Part shown: positions 9,489 through 17,853 of the stretch, piece after piece
Position numbering within the stretch: position 1 is the stretch's first letter
Layout of the letters: every line of letters begins with the position of its first letter
Origin: Oscillospiraceae bacterium
GTDB taxonomy: Bacteria > Bacillota > Clostridia > Oscillospirales > Oscillospiraceae
Direction of reading: 5' to 3'
Length of the DNA: 64,000 nt
Assembly: GCA_024697625.1 (NCBI GenBank)
Contig: JAILFJ010000172.1
Location: 18,235 to 82,234, forward strand
Made by a program: the position numbers and the translations under genes
The notes under the pieces: model-generated
What the model saw: only the letters and a program-made list of their open reading frames with translations
Databases searched by the model: none
What the model was told of the DNA's origin: nothing

Positions 9489-11417
9489 TTACTTGATGTA
9501 CTCAACAGCCTCGGTGGCAGCGATGTAGCCGGAGTCGACGCAGAGGCCGTAGCAGAAGCCGGGGACATCATAGTACGGGCTGTAGTACAGCGAGCCGTTG
9601 TCGGTGCCGACGACGTACAGACCCTGCATCGGGGTGTTGTCCGGCTTGAGGGCACGCAGCCTGTCATCGGTGCGGATGCCGCCGAAGGTGCTCCAGGCGG
9701 AGGGCTCGCACTGAACCGCATAGAAGGGTCCCTTCTCGACCTTGCTCAGATACCAGGGATTGGTACCGAACTCTTCGTCCACACCCTTGTCGCAGTACTC
9801 GTTGTACTTGGCGACGGTGGCGGGCAGATCGGTCAGACCGAAGGCCTCGGCCAGCTCTTCGATGGTGTCGGCCTTGGCAAGCCAGCCTTCGCGGATGCCT
9901 TCCTCGATGTCCTCGGGGAGCTTGTCCAGGATGCGGCCCTTGAAGTAGTTGCCGATGAACCAGACGCCCGCATCTGTCGTTGCGCCCTTGGCGATGGTGT
10001 ACTCATAGAGGCCCTGGGTTGTCATGGCGTCCACATAGGCCTGGTCCACAATGCCGTACCACGGGGCATTCAGGACGATCTGCTCGGAGCCGTAGCTCAT
10101 CGGGTAGTCGCAGAGCAGGCCTTCGTTGATGAAGCGCTTGCCTTCCTGGTCGACCAGCAGGTTGCCGTACAGGCCGAACTTGAATGCGTAGTTCTGATCG
10201 TATTTATCCTGCTTGGCCGGACGGGAAGCCTTGGAGTTGGTTCCGCCGTACTCGCAGGGGCAGTAGCCGAAGGTCTTGGTCATGACGGCGCCCGCGTCGG
10301 TGGCCATCATGATGCCGTCGCCGGTGCAGAGGCTGTTGCCGCCAGCGGCCGCGTTCAGCTTGCGGGTCTTGAGGAACTTCTCCTGCAGGTCGCGGTTGCC
10401 GAGGTAGCCGCCGGAGGCGATGATCACAGCCTTGGCATTGACGGTCACGCTGGTGCCGTCGGCCTTCTTTGCCGTGACGCCGACCGCCTTGTCGCCGTCC
10501 ATCAGGAGGCCTGTCGCCGTGGTGTTGAAGAGAACCTCAACGCCTGCGTCCTCAAGGGCCTTGTTCCAGAGCTCGACACGCTCTTCCAGCGCGTTGGTGA
10601 TCAGATGGAAGCCGCCCTTCTCCTGATAGAACGGAGTCTCGAAACGGAAGTTCGCTTCCTTCATCGCATAGCCGATGCCGACCAGATTCTCAACCGCGTT
10701 CTTGCTCTCGTCCAGGCAGCGGTGCATCAGGGCCGGGTTCGGAGTCCAGTGGGTGTAGTTCATGACATGCTGGAAGACCTCGTCGACCTCCAGGGTCGTG
10801 CCGCCCTCACGGGCATGCAGAACAGAGGTATCGACGGCGAAGGGGCCGGAGACCTTGATGCCGTTGACACCGGCAACCGAGCCGGCCTTCTCGATGGTGA
10901 GGACCTTGGCGCCCATTTTGCCTGCCGTGATGGAGGCCATGAAGCCGGAGCCGCCGCAGCCGATGACGCAGACGTCGACGTCGTAGGTCTCATCCGCACC
11001 CGCAACTGCGGTGACGGTCTTGGCGAGCCAGGCTTCCTTGTCGCCGCCGGCCTGCGCTACGCAGTCGGCGATGGCTTCCTTGACGGCACGGGAGGAGTTG
11101 GAGGCGCCGGTGATGGCGTCCAGGCCGCCGGCCTGGTTCTCGATGATCGCCGGGATCAGCTGGTCCTGAACCTGGGAGAAGAGGATCGGCGTCTCATTCT
11201 GGGAGATGATCTCAACGTTGGTCAGGGCATCCTCGCTGAAGGTGCACTCGACCGTGACATAGCTCAGGTTGCCGTAGGCTGTGGCCTGATACTTGCCGGG
11301 CTTGTACATGCCCTCGGCACCGGCTACCGGAAGTCCGGCAATGCCCATTGCGGCAACGCCGAGTGCGCCTGCGGCAGTGCCTTTCAGAAATTCGCGACGG
11401 GTAATCTGTTTGCTCAT
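9489..11417 (-). CDS. Tat-exported FMN/FAD fumarate-reductase-like flavoprotein
   Basis: A 642-residue enzyme. The N-terminus carries a twin-arginine signal (TRREFLKGTAAGALG). Residues about 45-135 form an FMN-binding domain with the flavinylation motif DAITGAS, where FMN is attached through a phosphoester to the final Ser/Thr by ApbE in this family. A FAD_binding_2 domain follows, with the dinucleotide site VCVIGCGGSGFMAS and a closing GLYVVGTDNGSLYYS. Such proteins are extracytoplasmic reductases of fumarate, urocanate, cinnamates and similar acceptors; the substrate is unresolved. The start has a good AAAGGAG site 9 bases upstream and an extended -10 promoter. It is a paralogue of the gene cut by the left edge. 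Confidence 0.92.
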   Translation of the reverse strand: MSKQITRREFLKGTAAGALGVAAMGIAGLPVAGAEGMYKPGKYQATAYGNLSYVTVECTFSEDALTNVEIISQNETPILFSQVQDQLIPAIIENQAGGLDAITGASNSSRAVKEAIADCVAQAGGDKEAWLAKTVTAVAGADETYDVDVCVIGCGGSGFMASITAGKMGAKVLTIEKAGSVAGVNGIKVSGPFAVDTSVLHAREGGTTLEVDEVFQHVMNYTHWTPNPALMHRCLDESKNAVENLVGIGYAMKEANFRFETPFYQEKGGFHLITNALEERVELWNKALEDAGVEVLFNTTATGLLMDGDKAVGVTAKKADGTSVTVNAKAVIIASGGYLGNRDLQEKFLKTRKLNAAAGGNSLCTGDGIMMATDAGAVMTKTFGYCPCEYGGTNSKASRPAKQDKYDQNYAFKFGLYGNLLVDQEGKRFINEGLLCDYPMSYGSEQIVLNAPWYGIVDQAYVDAMTTQGLYEYTIAKGATTDAGVWFIGNYFKGRILDKLPEDIEEGIREGWLAKADTIEELAEAFGLTDLPATVAKYNEYCDKGVDEEFGTNPWYLSKVEKGPFYAVQCEPSAWSTFGGIRTDDRLRALKPDNTPMQGLYVVGTDNGSLYYSPYYDVPGFCYGLCVDSGYIAATEAVEYIK

Positions 11418-11457
11418 ACGTTTACTCCTTTTCTAAAATTTTAACAAGGATGTATTT

Positions 11458-11466
11458 ATTATAGCA
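11458..11466 (-). promoter_or_regulatory. Extended -10 promoter of the Tat flavoprotein
   Basis: Minus-strand TGCTATAAT (TGN plus a perfect TATAAT) about 40 bases before the start codon. The -35 region is poor (TTTAAA-like), as is common with extended -10 promoters. Confidence 0.6.
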
Positions 11467-11628
11467 CGCCAAAACTTGAATTTAAAGAGAAAAAATGATA
11501 ATGTTAGGCAACCTGCAGAAGTTGACAGCAGCCAAAATACAGCCCGTCTGCACAGAGAGACCCGTCTCAGGACGGCCGTTTTACAGGGGTATGGGCTGTA
11601 TCTGAATACGATCAGGAGGAACCGGCAG

Positions 11629-12132
11629 ATGCATGACGAACTGACCCGTGAGGATATCCGCAAGATGAAGGAGGAGCTCGACTATCGGAGGCTGGAGCTG
11701 ATGCCCGGCCTGATCGAAGAGGTCAAACGCACCCGCGCCTTCGGGGATCTGAGCGAGAATTATGAATACAAGGCGGCCAAGCAGGCCCAGAACCAGAACC
11801 GGAGCCGTATCCGCTATCTGGAGGGAATGATCAAAACAGCCAGGATCATTGATGACCGCTCCGACGAAGACTGCGTCGGTCTCTTTGACGAGGTAGAGAT
11901 CTATATGCCCGAGGAGGACGACACGGAGACCATCCGCGTAGTGACCACGGTGCGCTGCGATCCCCGCAAGGGTCTGATCAGCAGAGAATCCCCCTTTGGG
12001 AAACAGGTCCTCGGGAAGAAGGTCGGAGACCGCTTTACCGTCCACGTTAACGAGAGCTACAGCTACGAGGCGGAGATCCGCTCCATCCGGAAATCCCGGG
12101 ACGACGGCTCGGTCCCGCTGATGGGTTACTGA
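11629..12132 (+). CDS. GreA/GreB-family transcript cleavage factor
   Basis: A 167-residue protein of the GreA/GreB family, which rescues backtracked RNA polymerase by stimulating RNA cleavage. The N-terminal coiled coil carries the family signature RTRAFGDLSENYEYKAAKQ, containing the acidic Asp/Glu tip. The C-terminal FKBP-like domain covers about residues 85-160 and includes a FGKQVLGKKVGDRF segment. The true start is ATG 11629: AGGAGGA ends 8 bases before it and homology begins there. A longer upstream frame exists but has no ribosome site or similarity. It may be a second, specialised Gre copy; the genome's main greA cannot be judged from here. Confidence 0.85.
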   Translation: MHDELTREDIRKMKEELDYRRLELMPGLIEEVKRTRAFGDLSENYEYKAAKQAQNQNRSRIRYLEGMIKTARIIDDRSDEDCVGLFDEVEIYMPEEDDTETIRVVTTVRCDPRKGLISRESPFGKQVLGKKVGDRFTVHVNESYSYEAEIRSIRKSRDDGSVPLMGY

Positions 12133-12175
12133 AGCGGCGTTCCGGGCATCGGCCGATAAGGCCGTCTGCTCCGTC

Positions 12176-13054
12176 TTACTGCGTCAGTTCTTCCGGATTG
12201 ACGTGTATCATCACATGCTTGATATTCGGGAAGTTTTCCTCCACACGGCTGTGGACGCTTTCCGCGATGGCATGCGCATCGACCAGCGAAATATCTCTTC
12301 GCACCGCAATCTCCAGGTCCACGTAGATCTTATTGCCAAACTGTCTGGTACGGAGCAGATCGACGTGCTTTACCCCCGGCTGGCTTTCGATGAAGCTGCG
12401 GATCTGCCGCTCCGTCTCGTTGCTGCAGGAGGTATCCAGCATCTTGTCGAGCGCGTCCCGGCTGATGTCAAACGCCACTTTGAGGATCAGGACGCAGATG
12501 ATCAGACCGGCAACGGGGTCCATGAACGGAAAGCCGATCCGGGCCAGGCCGATGCCGATGAAGGATCCCACCGAGGAGATGGCATCCGAGCGGTGGTGCC
12601 ACGCGTCTGCCTTGAATGCGGCCGAATCCAGCTTCCGTGCATAGTGCATGGTGTACTGATACATCGCTTCCTTTACAACAATCGACACCACAGCCGCAAC
12701 CAGCGGCAGCAGGGTTGGGATCGTCGGTGTGTCCTGCTCGGACAGCAGCGCCCGGATACCGGAGTATCCGATCCCGACGGCTGTCCCTCCGAGGGTCAGA
12801 CCCAGGATCAGAGAAGCGACGCATTCGAGCCTCTCGTGCCCGTAGGGATGCTCCGCATCCTCCCGCCGTTTTGACAGCAGCACCCCGATATAGGCGATCA
12901 GCGTTGCAAAGACGTCTGACAGCGAGTGTACCGCGTCCGACACCATGGCGCCGGATTTCCCGAAGAGGCCGGCAAACAGCTTGAATGCCGCCAGCAGTAC
13001 ATTCCCTAGGATTCCGACCAGGGACAGTTTTGTTATGATTCTGTTCTCTTCCAC
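12176..13054 (-). CDS. Cation diffusion facilitator (CDF) metal exporter
   Basis: A 292-residue inner-membrane metal/proton antiporter. Six transmembrane segments occupy about the first 200 residues. The metal-site motifs VSDAVHSLSD (TM2) and WHHRSDAISS (TM5, H-x-x-x-D) are present. The cytoplasmic C-terminal domain (about 205-292) ends with MIHVNPEE, as in FieF/YiiP-type proteins. Zn, Fe, Mn or Co are possible substrates. Length is normal. The gene is convergent with the Gre-family gene and is separated from the upstream surface protein by a terminator. Confidence 0.9.
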   Translation of the reverse strand: MEENRIITKLSLVGILGNVLLAAFKLFAGLFGKSGAMVSDAVHSLSDVFATLIAYIGVLLSKRREDAEHPYGHERLECVASLILGLTLGGTAVGIGYSGIRALLSEQDTPTIPTLLPLVAAVVSIVVKEAMYQYTMHYARKLDSAAFKADAWHHRSDAISSVGSFIGIGLARIGFPFMDPVAGLIICVLILKVAFDISRDALDKMLDTSCSNETERQIRSFIESQPGVKHVDLLRTRQFGNKIYVDLEIAVRRDISLVDAHAIAESVHSRVEENFPNIKHVMIHVNPEELTQ

Positions 13055-13106
13055 AATAACAGCTCCTCAACCTGACGATTTGTCTCATCCGTCGGGTATA
13101 CCTGAA

Positions 13107-13149
13107 AAAGAGCATCCCGGGACAAGTCACTGTCCCGCAGATGCTCTTT
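13107..13149. terminator. Terminator between the second surface protein and the CDF gene
   Basis: Stem AAAGAGCAT...ATGCTCTTT with an inner GGGAC/GTCCC pair. On the minus strand it is followed by CTTTTTCAGG, on the plus strand by CTTTCTTATT. It lies 180 bases past the stop of the 1294-residue protein gene and before the CDF start. Confidence 0.75.
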
Positions 13150-13329
13150 CTTATTGCCTCTGCTGTCGCTTTCACGACCCGACCACACACCGTTCCCGTA
13201 TCGGAAGGTATTGCCTGATCAGTCTGTATCGTAGATGACACCTATGTGTGTTCAGCGCCATCACGTTTGGGTCATCATAGCATTTCCGTGCGGCCCGTGT
13301 CAAGTGAAAACTCTGTCCGCCCGTTCCGG

Positions 13330-16300
13330 TCAGCTGCACTGCATGCTGGCCAGACGGCTGCAGTTCTTGAAGGCGGCTTTTCCGATCGTCGCGACCTGGT
13401 TGCCCATGGTCACCGACTCCAGCGCCGCGCATCCCTCGAAGGCGCTCTCACCGATCTTTATTACGGAAACCGGGATATCCATGTTTTTGAGTGACGTGTC
13501 GCCTGCAAAGGCGTTTGCGGGAATCTCGGTCATTGTCTCCGGCAGCCGGCATGTGACCAGCGCAGTGTTTCCGCTGCAGTTGAGCGTGGTGAGGGCCCTG
13601 TTGGCGCTCAGATCAAGCGAGGTCAGCGCATTCCCGCTGCAGTTCAGCTCCTGCAGTGCCGTGAACTTCTCGATCCCCAGCAGAGAGCTGATCCCCTTTT
13701 CGGAGCAGTCGATAACGATCACTGCGGCCGTCTCTTCCTCACTCAGTGCGCCGTCCCCGTCCTTGTCAAACTGGGCCACTGCTTCACGGAAGCTCTGGTC
13801 AGGGAAGTTGTGATGGCTGATCACAGTTCCTTCGACCGGCACGGCTTCGGGCTTCACCGTGTCGTTCTTTACGATGTTCACGGTGACGGGAAGGGTGGCA
13901 TTTGCAACAGTGGAGTTATTCCCCTTCAGGAAGACCTTCAGGGAAAGTCTGGCGCTCTTCGTCTTTTCGGGCACGGTGACAGTGTCTCCTGCAAAGTGGA
14001 TCTCACACACACCGTCTCCCAGATCGGTCAGGGCAAAGGGCGCGGATACCTTGTTTGCAAGAAGCTCTACCCGGTCAATCTCGGAGAGTGCTGCGTCCGC
14101 TGCCGAAACAACGACCTTTTCGAAGGCATAGCGGTCGTTCCTAGACAGGGTGATGCTCTTCACGCTCTGTGTGAACTTTGAAGTCCCCATTTTGACAGTG
14201 AGTTTGAGCGGAGTCGCGGTCCGTACGGTGCCGGTCTCGTCCTTCATACCGACAGAATATGCTGTCTTATGGTTGACCTTTGCCGCATCTTTTACGGTCA
14301 CGGTATAGGAGGCTCCATCCTCAGTAACAGTGACGCCGAAGGGCAGCTTTTCTGGTGCGATCACGGCTGCGTTCTTTCCGGTTCCCTCATAGAAGACCAG
14401 ATCGTCCGGAGAGAGTTCTCCGTGTCCGTACCAGTTCTTCAGGGTCGGCGTGACTGTGACAGCGCTCTCCGGACGGATGACGTCCAGGCTGCCCTTCGCC
14501 TTCAGCGAGGCCGATTTTGCTGCCGCAGCGGAGTCCACCTTAAAGGTGGCCGACGCAGAAAGCTCTTTGCCTGCGACCGTCGCTGTCAGGGTCACGCGGT
14601 AGGTTCCGTCTTTCAGACCCTTACCGGGGTTCTCGGTGATGAGGACCTTGTTTCCGTCCTGCGAGAACACAAACAGCTCCTTTGAGACCTCGGTGGATTC
14701 CTTGGAGGAGATGACCTGCTCATACTTGCTGGCGCTGTATTCCGCCGAAGCAAAATTCTTCGGAGTGACGGTAAGTGTCACCGGGCTGTCCGGTACGGTA
14801 AGATGGATCGCTCCCGCAGCTTTCACGGTCATGGACGGATCCTTGGCCGTGGACGCAAGGGTCCTGACCGTGAGCTTTCCTACCGGCGCAGGCGCTCCCG
14901 CGCCTCTGTCGATGGCGAGGTTCACCGTGAAGCTCTTTGCCTTGCTGCTGTCAAAACCGTCTTTCAGGCTGACATTCAGGCGGTGTCCGTCTGTCGGATC
15001 GGGCTCGACGATCACGTCACCTGCGGTATAGGCTTTCCCGCCGAGCACAATCGAACTGACAGAGATCACACTGTCCTCATACTGTGCCATATTGATCGCC
15101 GCTTCCGTGGTGGCAATATCCCTGGCGGCCGGGTTCAGGGTCAGGGAGGACGGTTTGAGGGTCAGCTTCGCCGCCGTTTTGCTCCCACTGACCGAGACGG
15201 TGACCGGACGCGGATCTTTCCAGCCCTCTACCTCCGCGCTGAGAGTCAGCTTCCCGCTGAACTTCTGGTCCAGGGCGCTGTCCTTAAGGGTCAGAGTCAG
15301 CTTGTTGCCGTCAAGCTCGACGTACTTCGCTGCGGAGTTCGACACCTCTTTGGCGGACACAACGGTCCCTCCGGTGAACACGAGTTCAACACACTCGCCG
15401 GGGTTGAAGCTGTTGAACTTGACCGCCTTCGCCTTGATGGTGGGCTGTGTCTTCTTGACCGTCACCGTCAGCTCGTCGGTCGTTACGGTCCAGCCGTAGC
15501 CGTTCAGGACGATCCTGCCCTTGCAGCTGCTCAGCTTCTTGGCATTGTCGAAAGCCGCCTGGGTGGGGATGAGCTCCAGGGTCCTGTCGTCCGCAACACG
15601 GATGGAGAAATACGTACCGGCATTGCTGCCTTCGGCGAAGGCGGCGCTTTCGATCGCAACGCCTTTGTCCTCCGGTTTCTCTGCCGCATCGTTGGCAGGA
15701 TTTGAAACACTCTGGGCACTGGCAGCACTCCCGAGGTTCTGGGGGAGTACCAGCAGAACCGGGACTCTGGCATAGTCGGTACTGTAGAGTTCAGAAGTCA
15801 CCTTTTTGATCTCAAGGCTCGCTCCGGTTACGGTCTCCGCAACCGTGCCTTCAATGACGTCAACTCTGCAGCGGAGCTTGCTGGAGAGGTCACCGTATGC
15901 GACTGTCGCTGTGACATAGCCGGTTCCCTTCTTCTCCGCGGTTACGGTACCGTTCCCGTCCACCGTGACCGCGCCGGTCTCGTCCGCATGTCCCTCGCTG
16001 TCCTCGACCGTCCAGTTCACGGTGACACGGTCGACCAGCTCATCCGGAAGTCCTACAATCGCCAGCGTCTCCGGGTGCCAGCCCGCTTCCATCAGAATAT
16101 AATCCCGGTCAAGCCGAAGCGAATCCGCCGCGGCTCTGAAGAGAGCGGCCAACGCTTCCGCGTATTCCGCCTCGGCCGTGGCGTTCGCAGCTTCCGAGGA
16201 GACGGTTTCGGTTTCCGCTGCAGCCGTTTCCTCGGTCACAGACTCACCTGCCACGGGAGCCTCGGCATCCGTGGGAATCTTGTCCTCTGCAGGTTCCTCA

Positions 16301-17214
16301 GCGAAAGCTTCGGTCTTCTGCTCGCCGCACACAGCGCAGACATACCGCAGCGACCCGGACTCTGCGTCGTTCTCTGCCTCAATCCAGATGTGACCAGCCA
16401 CCTCGCAGGGGAATGCATTCTCCTCTTCAAGGTCCAGGAATCCGCCTTCGGAAGCGACAGCGAAGACAACATAGCTGCCAAAAGGATCCAGCGCGTATTC
16501 CGCCGCGGTCACACTGCGCAGACCAGGCTCTTCATCCACAGTCAGACGGAGCTCCGCTGCCGCCGGATCTTCGCTCAGGGACAGGATCTGTTCCCCGGTC
16601 ATGCTCCATCCCGCGCTGCAGGGGACATCGCCGAGCATCGCATCGCTGTAGAAGGTGATGCGGGAATCCGTACCGGCGAGGAAGATCCTCAGGGTGTTGC
16701 CGTCCCTTGTATAGCCGGCGAGAACCTTCTCCAGCTTCACGCCGAAGCCGAGAAATTCCTTTCCGAGCCAGATTTCGGCGAGCACCTCATTGAGGGGGAC
16801 GTCTTCTTCCTCCGGCATTTCCGCATCTTCGTCTTCGTCCGCTTCTTTCGCTTCGTCCATCATCTCCGCGGCTTCTTCCTCAGAGGCTTCGGGCATGCCG
16901 TCGACGTCAGTGGCTTCCGCAGCCTCGTCAAGGGTGCCGGGCGCGTTTTCCTCCGCCCCGTCCGGCGCGGCAGCGGGAGACTCCTCCGACGGCGGGAGCT
17001 CCGGATCGTTCAGTGCTTCGTCCGCTTCCGGGAAGACACCGTCTTCATCGGAAAAGGATGGTTCCTCTCCGGGAAGCATCTCATCCGCTGACTGCTCCGT
17101 CAGATCGGGCAAGGACTCTTCCCCGTTGCCTTCAGAAAACACAGAAGGCCCGTAAGAGAGAGTCATTGTCAGCACCAGCAGCAGGCTGAGCCATTTTTTC
17201 CACAGTGTTTTCAT
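13330..17214 (-). CDS. Giant secreted surface protein with shared module and C-terminal EF-hand/LRR
   Basis: A 1294-residue exported protein. The Sec signal is at residues 1-28 (ends SVFSEGN). A very acidic linker runs to about 145. A single Cys repeat (CAVCG) lies near 290 and an Ala/Glu linker near 310-370. The shared module (about 370-1130) starts with a Big_2-like domain and the motif STDYARVPVLLVL, and ends with LSRNDRYAFEKVVV and KGNNSTVANATL. The C-terminus (about 1140-1294) has an EF-hand-like loop (FDKDGDGALSEEE) and BspA-type leucine-rich repeats. The same parts occur in the 1867-residue protein in a different order. The start has AAGGAG before ATG. No anchor motif is visible. Confidence 0.88.
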   Translation of the reverse strand: MKTLWKKWLSLLLVLTMTLSYGPSVFSEGNGEESLPDLTEQSADEMLPGEEPSFSDEDGVFPEADEALNDPELPPSEESPAAAPDGAEENAPGTLDEAAEATDVDGMPEASEEEAAEMMDEAKEADEDEDAEMPEEEDVPLNEVLAEIWLGKEFLGFGVKLEKVLAGYTRDGNTLRIFLAGTDSRITFYSDAMLGDVPCSAGWSMTGEQILSLSEDPAAAELRLTVDEEPGLRSVTAAEYALDPFGSYVVFAVASEGGFLDLEEENAFPCEVAGHIWIEAENDAESGSLRYVCAVCGEQKTEAFAEEPAEDKIPTDAEAPVAGESVTEETAAAETETVSSEAANATAEAEYAEALAALFRAAADSLRLDRDYILMEAGWHPETLAIVGLPDELVDRVTVNWTVEDSEGHADETGAVTVDGNGTVTAEKKGTGYVTATVAYGDLSSKLRCRVDVIEGTVAETVTGASLEIKKVTSELYSTDYARVPVLLVLPQNLGSAASAQSVSNPANDAAEKPEDKGVAIESAAFAEGSNAGTYFSIRVADDRTLELIPTQAAFDNAKKLSSCKGRIVLNGYGWTVTTDELTVTVKKTQPTIKAKAVKFNSFNPGECVELVFTGGTVVSAKEVSNSAAKYVELDGNKLTLTLKDSALDQKFSGKLTLSAEVEGWKDPRPVTVSVSGSKTAAKLTLKPSSLTLNPAARDIATTEAAINMAQYEDSVISVSSIVLGGKAYTAGDVIVEPDPTDGHRLNVSLKDGFDSSKAKSFTVNLAIDRGAGAPAPVGKLTVRTLASTAKDPSMTVKAAGAIHLTVPDSPVTLTVTPKNFASAEYSASKYEQVISSKESTEVSKELFVFSQDGNKVLITENPGKGLKDGTYRVTLTATVAGKELSASATFKVDSAAAAKSASLKAKGSLDVIRPESAVTVTPTLKNWYGHGELSPDDLVFYEGTGKNAAVIAPEKLPFGVTVTEDGASYTVTVKDAAKVNHKTAYSVGMKDETGTVRTATPLKLTVKMGTSKFTQSVKSITLSRNDRYAFEKVVVSAADAALSEIDRVELLANKVSAPFALTDLGDGVCEIHFAGDTVTVPEKTKSARLSLKVFLKGNNSTVANATLPVTVNIVKNDTVKPEAVPVEGTVISHHNFPDQSFREAVAQFDKDGDGALSEEETAAVIVIDCSEKGISSLLGIEKFTALQELNCSGNALTSLDLSANRALTTLNCSGNTALVTCRLPETMTEIPANAFAGDTSLKNMDIPVSVIKIGESAFEGCAALESVTMGNQVATIGKAAFKNCSRLASMQCS

Positions 17215-17250
17215 ACAGTATTCTCCTTCTTTTGAATCGTATGTCTTCCG

Positions 17251-17706
17251 TCAGGGTTCCAGACTGAGGATGAAGGTGAAGCTGTCGTTCCCCTCACATA
17301 AGGTCTCCGCCATGCTCCCGCTTTCACCGAGGACGTAAACGCCGCTGCAGTTGGTAAAGGCCGTCGAGGCGATCAGGCTGACAGAGCCTGGGATTCGGAT
17401 GAACTTCAGTTCCCTGCAGTCCTTAAACGCGTTGGGATTGATTGTGGTACAGCCGTCCGGGATTCTGATATACCGGGCTGCGATTCCTTCAAAGGCCGAT
17501 TCCTCGATCACCGTCATGTCTTTCGGCAGGGTGAAGGATTCCGATCCTTCCGGCGCCCAGCCCGCGACCAGCGTGGCTGAATGGGTTACCGGTCTGCTGA
17601 AATCATAGGGCTCTTCATTCAAAAACCAGCCAAGGAAGGTCCAGCCGGTGAAGGTCGGGTCGGTCTCCGGGCGGGGAACCTGATCACCGCAGGAGAGGCC
17701 TGTCAC
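17251..17706 (-). pseudogene. Truncated InlB-repeat/BspA surface protein fragment
   Basis: About 150 codons of a surface protein lacking its N-terminus. The first part is an InlB B-repeat (FTGWTFLGWFLNEEPYDF...LVAGW). The rest is BspA-type LRR (AFEGIAARYIRIPDGCTTI, AFKDCRELKFIRIPGSV), then a short tail and stop. The only start-like codon is a GTG at the very point where a PepSY coding fragment begins on the other strand, so it has no natural start or signal peptide. It lies 36 bases upstream of the 1294-residue gene and may be co-transcribed. I read it as a remnant left by a deletion or inversion. Confidence 0.6.
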
Positions 17707-17790
17707 ATCTCCGACGGCGGTCTCGAGTATGAATATGATGTCGATGCCGAGAACGGCTCCATCCTGAAGTTTGAAAAAGACTGGGACTGA
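17704..17790 (+). pseudogene. C-terminal tail of a PepSY-domain gene
   Basis: Twenty-eight codons from about 17704 read GGLEYEYDVDAENGSILKFE to a TGA stop. This is the last half of a PepSY domain (YEVDaxTGeIlkxE pattern). Upstream of 17704 the same frame only translates the antisense of the InlB/BspA fragment. The gene's original terminator is still present just after it. The rest of the gene has been lost. Confidence 0.65.
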
Positions 17791-17811
17791 GCCTGAGTCC
17801 GAAAAGTCTGT

Positions 17812-17843
17812 CGGAAGCCTTTGCCGCTTCCGGCAGCTTTTTT
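17812..17843 (+). terminator. Terminator of the lost PepSY gene
   Basis: Stem CGGAAGC/GCTTCCG with a 7-base loop, then GCAGCTTTTTTA. It is oriented with the PepSY remnant. Confidence 0.8.
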
Positions 17844-17853
17844 ATTCTCTGTT

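Noticed and set aside
9435..11444. Long open frame of 669 codons on the plus strand
   Set aside because: It is the antisense of the Tat flavoprotein. Its translation is low-complexity (Val/Gly/Leu-rich) without domains, an effect of high-GC codon use on the other strand.
11476..11628. Upstream extension of the Gre-family gene
   Set aside because: The first 51 codons lack similarity and a ribosome site, while AGGAGGA precedes ATG 11629 at ideal spacing.
13107..13149. Hairpin upstream of the CDF gene as a metal riboswitch
   Set aside because: It is a simple stem with T-tracts and no conserved manganese-riboswitch elements; it fits a terminator of the gene before it.
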